Part shown: piece by piece, positions 9,173-12,671 of the stretch
Position numbering within the stretch: position 1 is the first letter of the stretch
Layout of the letters: each line of letters starts with the position of its first letter
Program-made: the position numbers and the translations under genes
Assembly (NCBI GenBank): GCA_028875335.1
Contig: JAPPEF010000312.1
Location: 1 to 12,671 of the forward strand
Length of the DNA stretch: 12,671 bases
Reading direction: 5' to 3'
Source: Gemmatimonadota bacterium
Lineage (GTDB): Bacteria; Latescibacterota; UBA2968; UBA8231
Notes under the pieces: model-generated
What the model saw: only the letters and a program-made list of their open reading frames with translations
What the model was told of the DNA's origin: nothing
The model's database searches: none

Positions 9173-9968
9173 AATCCCTCGCTTTCTCGACAATTAAATA
9201 ATGAATAGCGCACGTAATTTCCACGCCGTTGGGACAGTCGCGATCCCAGCCGCGCAAGAACTGGCGCAGTTGCGCTGGGCCGAGGGCACTCAGCCGCGCC
9301 GACGTGTGGGCACCCGTGCGCTTGAGGTGGCGCAAAAAGGCACACGAAGTTGGAAAGTGCAGTGCAATCACCTGCTCCCATTGACGCACTGCGACCGATT
9401 CGGCGGTAAATACGCGGGCGACAGACTCTAAGTCGGGCAAGGCATTGGCGCCACAGGGGATGCCTTGCCGCGCACATTGGCGGTGCCATTCGGCGTATGA
9501 ACCCGTCCCCGGATAGGAGCAGAGCAATCGCCCGCCGGGTTTGAGTGCGGCCAGTAGCTGCTGTAGCCCAACGCGCAAATCGGCGAACCAGTGGACCACA
9601 AAGCTCGCGCAGATCAAGGCGTAGCGGCCCTCGCTTGCTAGCTGTTCCCCGTCCAAAACCCGGTAGCAGATGTCTGAATGGGCGGCCTCGGCGGCCATTT
9701 TCTGCCGACAATGCGCGACCATGGCCGGCGCAAGATCGGTCAACTCCAAGCGTCGCTCGGGGAAGAGCGCGGCCAAGGATGCGCTCAAAAAGCCCGTGCC
9801 ACAACCGATTTCGAGCACTGGGCCTTCTACTAGATTGCCAGTGCACTCGGCAGCGCATTTAGCCAAAGTAGCGGCCCCAGCGCGCTGCTCCTCGGCGTGG
9901 CAGTCATACGTCAAAGCACTGCGGGAGAAATTTTCCACGACGCGCGCTTTGAAATTCGCTTCCGTCAT
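9162..9968 (-). CDS. bioC: BioC, malonyl-ACP O-methyltransferase
   Basis: A SAM-dependent methyltransferase that methylates the free carboxyl of malonyl-ACP (or -CoA), letting fatty-acid synthesis extend it to pimeloyl-ACP methyl ester. It has 268 residues (E. coli 251). The N-terminal VVENFSRSALTYDCHAEEQ is typical of BioC, SAM motif I is VLEIGCGTGF at 51-60, TDLAPAMV begins at 77 and motif II is ICASFVVHWF at about 119-128, followed by LKPGGRLLCS. The ATG at 9968 gives the classic 4-nt ATGA overlap with the upstream hydrolase gene; seven further codons upstream are possible but unlikely. The 3' end overlaps bioD. The neighbours (bioF, bioH, bioD) remove doubt between BioC and other small methyltransferases. 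Confidence 0.94.
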   Translation of the reverse strand: MTEANFKARVVENFSRSALTYDCHAEEQRAGAATLAKCAAECTGNLVEGPVLEIGCGTGFLSASLAALFPERRLELTDLAPAMVAHCRQKMAAEAAHSDICYRVLDGEQLASEGRYALICASFVVHWFADLRVGLQQLLAALKPGGRLLCSYPGTGSYAEWHRQCARQGIPCGANALPDLESVARVFTAESVAVRQWEQVIALHFPTSCAFLRHLKRTGAHTSARLSALGPAQLRQFLRGWDRDCPNGVEITCAIHYLIVEKARDCGG

Positions 9969-10627
9969 ACCGGCTGCATCCCGCGCCAAGCCCGTTCAAC
10001 TCGTTCCCAACACGCACGAGCATGCGTCAGGGGCAGCGCGTGGCCGGCCTCCGCGACGATGGCAAGCGCGCTGTTGGTCAGTAGCTCGCGCAGTTTCTCG
10101 GCCCGTTCCACTGGCACCACGCGGTCGCGGCTGCCGTGCAAAATGAGTACCTGTGCTGCGGCCGGTATCGCGCTTAGTTCCAGCACGCTCTCCTGCAACA
10201 ATTGTAAATCGCGGCGCAAACCGTCGGCGTCAACGACCTCGGGCCAGCTACCTTCCGACGGCGCGCCACAACGGGCGTAAAAATCGGCCAACAAGGCCGC
10301 TGGTTCGCGCTCCAAGCGCGCGAGCATCTGCTCTACTGTGCGGCGCGAGCGCCGGGCCTGACGGTCGCACGGCGAGTGAAAGCTGCGAAAGCCGCTGATA
10401 ACCACGATCAACTCCGCCGTCGCCCATAGCTGCGGTGACAACAGGTGTAAGCCGAGGGAGTGCGCCAAGACGATGCGAGGCTGAGCCGCAACCGCCACGG
10501 CTGGGCCGAAATACCCTTGATCTGGACAGTGCAGCGCAAAACTAGCGGGTAAGACCTCCCGCCAGCGATCCCAGCACCAAGCGCCAAAGCCCCACCCGTG
10601 TTGGGCGACCACGTCAACGACGGCCAT
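9965..10627 (-). CDS. bioH: BioH-like alpha/beta hydrolase, pimeloyl-ACP methyl ester esterase
   Basis: Likely role: cleaving the methyl ester of pimeloyl-ACP methyl ester after BioC has done its part. It is a small alpha/beta hydrolase of 220 residues, against about 256 for E. coli BioH. HGWGFGAWCW at 10-19 is the oxyanion-loop region, the nucleophile elbow is AHSLG with S57, the acid is D168 in HGSRDRVVP, and the base is H196 in EAGHALPLTH. The region between the elbow and the acid, which carries the lid, is short and arginine-rich at about 89-107. I chose ATG 10627, which overlaps the bioF stop by 14 nt; a few extra upstream codons are possible. Position between bioF and bioC strongly supports BioH. 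Another pimeloyl-ester carboxylesterase class (BioG, BioJ, BioK types) cannot be ruled out from sequence alone. Confidence 0.82.
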   Translation of the reverse strand: MAVVDVVAQHGWGFGAWCWDRWREVLPASFALHCPDQGYFGPAVAVAAQPRIVLAHSLGLHLLSPQLWATAELIVVISGFRSFHSPCDRQARRSRRTVEQMLARLEREPAALLADFYARCGAPSEGSWPEVVDADGLRRDLQLLQESVLELSAIPAAAQVLILHGSRDRVVPVERAEKLRELLTNSALAIVAEAGHALPLTHARACWERVERAWRGMQPV

Positions 10628-11780
10628 CGCGCCACTTCTGGAGCAATTCAATTAGCATATCGAGGTCGCTCTGCTGGTGCAGGGCGCTGAGCGCCAAGCG
10701 AATCCGCGCCCGGCCCGGCTCGACCGTGGGAGGGCGTATGGCCACCGCTAGGATGCCGTTTTCTTCTAGATAGACATTCAAGGCCAGTGCTTCGTCCTCC
10801 GCGCCCACCATCAGCGGCACGATCTGCGCGGTCGCCGCGCCCGTATCCCAGCCTTGTGCCCTGAGCGCGCCGCGCAAGTAGTCGGCATGGCCGAGCAATG
10901 TTCGGCGCTCTGCATCCATCTGCGGCACCAGCTCTAGCGCCGCATCCACCGCGCCCAAGACACCCGGCGGCAGCGCGGTCGTATAGATAAACCCCGGGCA
11001 ACAGTTGACCAAGTACTCCCACAGCTCCTCGCCGCAGACCACGTACGCCCCAAAAGACCCGAGCGCCTTGCCAAACGTGCCGATGCATACGTCCACGGCC
11101 TTGCCGCACGTCAGCCCCATTCCCCGCTCGCCCAGAACGCCCGTGGCGTGCGCTTCGTCGATGACCAACAGCGCGTCGAATTCCCCAGCCAACTCGACAA
11201 GCGCGTCGATATCGCTGACGTCGCCGTCCATGCTAAACACCGATTCGGTGACAATCACCCGGCGCGAGTGTCCCTCCCCCGCGCTTTCCACCAGCAGAGC
11301 GCGCAGGTGATCCAAGTCGCCGTGGCGGTAGCGCCGCATCCGACAGCGCCCCAAGACCGCCCCTTGGACCAAGCTGTTGTGGCAGAGCCGATCGAGCAAT
11401 ATGAGCGCGCGCCGATCGACCAGCGTCGGCAGCAGCGACACATTGGCCTGATAGCCAGAATTGAGCACCAGCGCCCGCTCAGTCTGCTTGAGCCCAGCCA
11501 AGGTCTGCTCCACCTCGGCAAATCCCGGCTGCGAGCCACAAATCAAACGCGCGGCCGTGGCACCGGCTCCGTAGCGCTCGACGAATTCAATGGCCCGCGC
11601 CTGCAAAAGCGGATGCAACGCCAAGCCGAGATAGTCGTTGGAGCTAAAATTGACCAGCTCGCGGCCATCGGCGCGAACGCGCGCGCGGCCACACGGCTCC
11701 CAGGTCCGCAACGACCGCATCTGCCCAGCCTGTTGCCGCCGCGCCAATTCGGAGTGAATAAAATCTAATTTTGCCTGCAT
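10614..11780 (-). CDS. bioF: BioF, 8-amino-7-oxononanoate synthase (KAPA synthase)
   Basis: A PLP enzyme of the alpha-oxoamine synthase family that condenses pimeloyl-ACP/CoA with alanine to KAPA. It has 388 residues, matching E. coli (384). Visible motifs: NFSSNDYLGLA at 44-54, LNSGYQANVSLLPTL from 106, H134 in RLCHNSLVQGA (the residue that stacks on PLP), ESVFSMDGDVSDI from 179, DEAHATGVLGERG from 208, the PLP lysine K238 in GTFGKALGSFGAYV, and IRPPTVEPGRARIRLALS near the C-terminus. The segment GSQPGFAEVEQTL has F87 where related enzymes normally have histidine (HxxLE). No clear Shine-Dalgarno precedes the ATG. It is first in the bioFHCDA operon, divergent from panB. Confidence 0.96.
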   Translation of the reverse strand: MQAKLDFIHSELARRQQAGQMRSLRTWEPCGRARVRADGRELVNFSSNDYLGLALHPLLQARAIEFVERYGAGATAARLICGSQPGFAEVEQTLAGLKQTERALVLNSGYQANVSLLPTLVDRRALILLDRLCHNSLVQGAVLGRCRMRRYRHGDLDHLRALLVESAGEGHSRRVIVTESVFSMDGDVSDIDALVELAGEFDALLVIDEAHATGVLGERGMGLTCGKAVDVCIGTFGKALGSFGAYVVCGEELWEYLVNCCPGFIYTTALPPGVLGAVDAALELVPQMDAERRTLLGHADYLRGALRAQGWDTGAATAQIVPLMVGAEDEALALNVYLEENGILAVAIRPPTVEPGRARIRLALSALHQQSDLDMLIELLQKWRDGRR

Positions 11781-11810
11781 AAAGGTGAAGCTGCGCCAAA
11801 TGGTTCATCC

Positions 11811-11835
11811 CGGCAAGCCGCCTATAGGCTTGCCG
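11811..11835. repeat. 9-bp inverted repeat overlapping the panB -35 box (candidate operator)
   Basis: CGGCAAGCC, a 7-nt centre, then GGCTTGCCG; both arms match perfectly. The right arm contains the panB -35 box TTGCCG. Its place between bioF and panB would let a dimeric regulator control one or both directions. There is no T-run, so it is not a terminator. The operator role is inference. Confidence 0.45.
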
Positions 11836-11858
11836 CACAAGGTGCGCCGCTCTATACT
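11830..11858 (+). promoter_or_regulatory. Probable sigma70-type promoter for panB
   Basis: -35 TTGCCG (11830-11835, 4 of 6 consensus), exactly 17 bp, then -10 TATACT (11853-11858, 5 of 6). Transcription would start near 11865, giving a leader of only about 23 nt before the panB ATG. Confidence 0.55.
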
Positions 11859-11887
11859 ATCGCCTGTGAACTTGCCCCTCCGCTGCC

Positions 11888-12671
11888 ATGGCGACAACGA
11901 CCAATAAAATCACCGTTTCTTCGCTCCAGTCCAAAAAGGAGCGCGGCCAAAAGATCTGCATGTTGACGGCCTACGACTACCCCACGGCCGCGCTGCAAGA
12001 CGAAGCCGGCCTCGACGTAATCTTGGTCGGCGACTCGGTAGGCACCAACGTCTTGGGTTATCGCGGCCCGCAGCAAGTGACCATGGACGACATCCTCCAT
12101 CACCTGCGGGCCGTGCGTCGGGCCGTGCGCCGGGCCTTTCTCCTCGCCGACCTGCCCTTCATGTCCTTTCAGCCGTCGGTCGAGACCGCGGTCAAAAACG
12201 CCGGGCGCTTGGTGCAGGAGGGCGGAGCCGAAGGCGTCAAATTAGAAGGCGGCCTGCCGGTCTTACCCCAGCTAAAAGCCATCGTTGACGCTGGCATTCC
12301 AGTCGTCGGCCACCTCGGATTTACCCCGCAGTCCCAAGCCCGCGAATTCTACCTGTTCAGCGACCGGCGCGGCACCGTGCCCAAGTTTCACGGCAAGGGG
12401 CCGAAGGGAGCCAAAGCCCTCGTCGAGCAAGCCCTGCGCTTGGAGGACGCTGGCGTGTTTGCCTTAGTCCTCGAACTAGTCACCGAAGAAGCGGCCCGAG
12501 CCGTCACCGAGCGGCTCAAAATTCCAGTCATCGGCATCGGCGCTGGCCGCTATTGCGACGGCCAAGTGCTGATCATCCACGACCTCGTCGGCCTCAACCA
12601 AGAAGACCTAATCCTAACCAAAGCCTACGGCCAAACGCGCCAAGATTGGCTCGAAATGTTCAAAACGTACT
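11888..12671 (+). CDS. panB: PanB, ketopantoate hydroxymethyltransferase (3' end beyond window)
   Basis: The first committed enzyme of pantothenate synthesis: it transfers a hydroxymethyl group from 5,10-methylenetetrahydrofolate to 2-oxoisovalerate. 261 codons are present and the frame is open to the window edge; the family is usually about 260-280 residues, so little is missing. Visible motifs: MLTAYDYPTA from 25, D49 in VGDSVG, VTMDDILHHLRAVRR from 64, D88 in LADLPFMSF, K118/E120 in VKLEGG, GHLGFTPQS from 141, E196 in LVLELV as the catalytic glutamate, and IPVIGIGAG from 212. The segment after TPQS (about 150-170) is about 9 residues longer than in E. coli and lacks the usual GGYKVQGR block. 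STLPVT is replaced by GPQQVT. The start ATG lacks a Shine-Dalgarno site but gives the normal N-terminus. Confidence 0.93.
   Translation, partial: MATTTNKITVSSLQSKKERGQKICMLTAYDYPTAALQDEAGLDVILVGDSVGTNVLGYRGPQQVTMDDILHHLRAVRRAVRRAFLLADLPFMSFQPSVETAVKNAGRLVQEGGAEGVKLEGGLPVLPQLKAIVDAGIPVVGHLGFTPQSQAREFYLFSDRRGTVPKFHGKGPKGAKALVEQALRLEDAGVFALVLELVTEEAARAVTERLKIPVIGIGAGRYCDGQVLIIHDLVGLNQEDLILTKAYGQTRQDWLEMFKTY

Larger units (their letters stand above)
11781..11887. other. Divergent intergenic region between bioF and panB
   Basis: 107 bp. It holds a 9-bp inverted repeat and a promoter for panB (listed separately). For bioF I could not find a -35/-10 pair with acceptable spacing on the minus strand, although the whole bio operon must be read from about here. 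Neither bioF nor panB has a clear Shine-Dalgarno site. Confidence 0.6.

Noticed and set aside
9079..9858. 259-codon minus-strand open frame overlapping bioC and bioD
   Set aside because: Alternative frame of bioC, Arg/Cys-rich as expected for a GC-rich shadow frame.
11148..11768. 206-codon plus-strand open frame opposite bioF
   Set aside because: Antisense shadow of bioF, which has every expected family motif on the minus strand.

Overview
The window is one contiguous, gene-dense bacterial segment of fairly high GC. It carries two complete housekeeping gene clusters and the start of a third. The organism is most likely Gram-negative. It has a Na+-translocating NADH:quinone oxidoreductase (NQR), a membrane respiratory enzyme found almost only in Gram-negative phyla, and it makes biotin by the BioC/BioH route. 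I cannot name the phylum. The proteins are clear family members but not close to the enterobacterial or Vibrio versions, which would fit an environmental or metagenome-derived lineage. I see no insertion sequence, tRNA, rRNA, CRISPR array or phage gene.

Layout. (1) Positions 1-5998, minus strand: nqrA-nqrB-nqrC-nqrD-nqrE-nqrF-nqrM, in the canonical order with gaps of 0-17 bp. nqrM is cut by the window edge. A good sigma70-type promoter lies before nqrA, with a perfect 16-bp palindrome over its -10 box. (2) Positions 5999-6315: a 317-bp divergent intergenic region. (3) Positions 6316-7320, plus strand: bioB. (4) Positions 7273-11780, minus strand: bioF-bioH-bioC-bioD-bioA, with every junction overlapping (14, 4, 11 and 8 nt), so almost certainly one translationally coupled operon. 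Its last gene, bioA, overlaps the 3' end of convergent bioB by 48 bp. (5) Positions 11781-11887: a 107-bp divergent intergenic region with a 9-bp inverted repeat and a plausible panB promoter. (6) From 11888, plus strand: panB, cut by the right edge.

How the genes work together. NqrA-F oxidise NADH, reduce ubiquinone and export Na+; NqrM is the maturation factor for the NqrD/NqrE iron-sulfur centre. The covalent FMNs on NqrB and NqrC need an ApbE-type flavin transferase, which is not in this window. For biotin, BioC methylates malonyl-ACP so that fatty-acid synthesis can build pimeloyl-ACP methyl ester. BioH removes the methyl, BioF makes KAPA, BioA makes DAPA, BioD makes dethiobiotin and BioB inserts sulfur. 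The dedicated biotin route is therefore complete in this segment. PanB starts pantothenate (coenzyme A) synthesis.

I do not see an undescribed biological system here. The points worth a second look are local: two operator-like palindromes sitting on promoters, an altered residue in the NqrB flavinylation motif, a PanB with an apparent loop insertion, a small BioH-type hydrolase with an AHSLG nucleophile motif, a His-to-Phe change in BioF, and the bioA/bioB antisense overlap.
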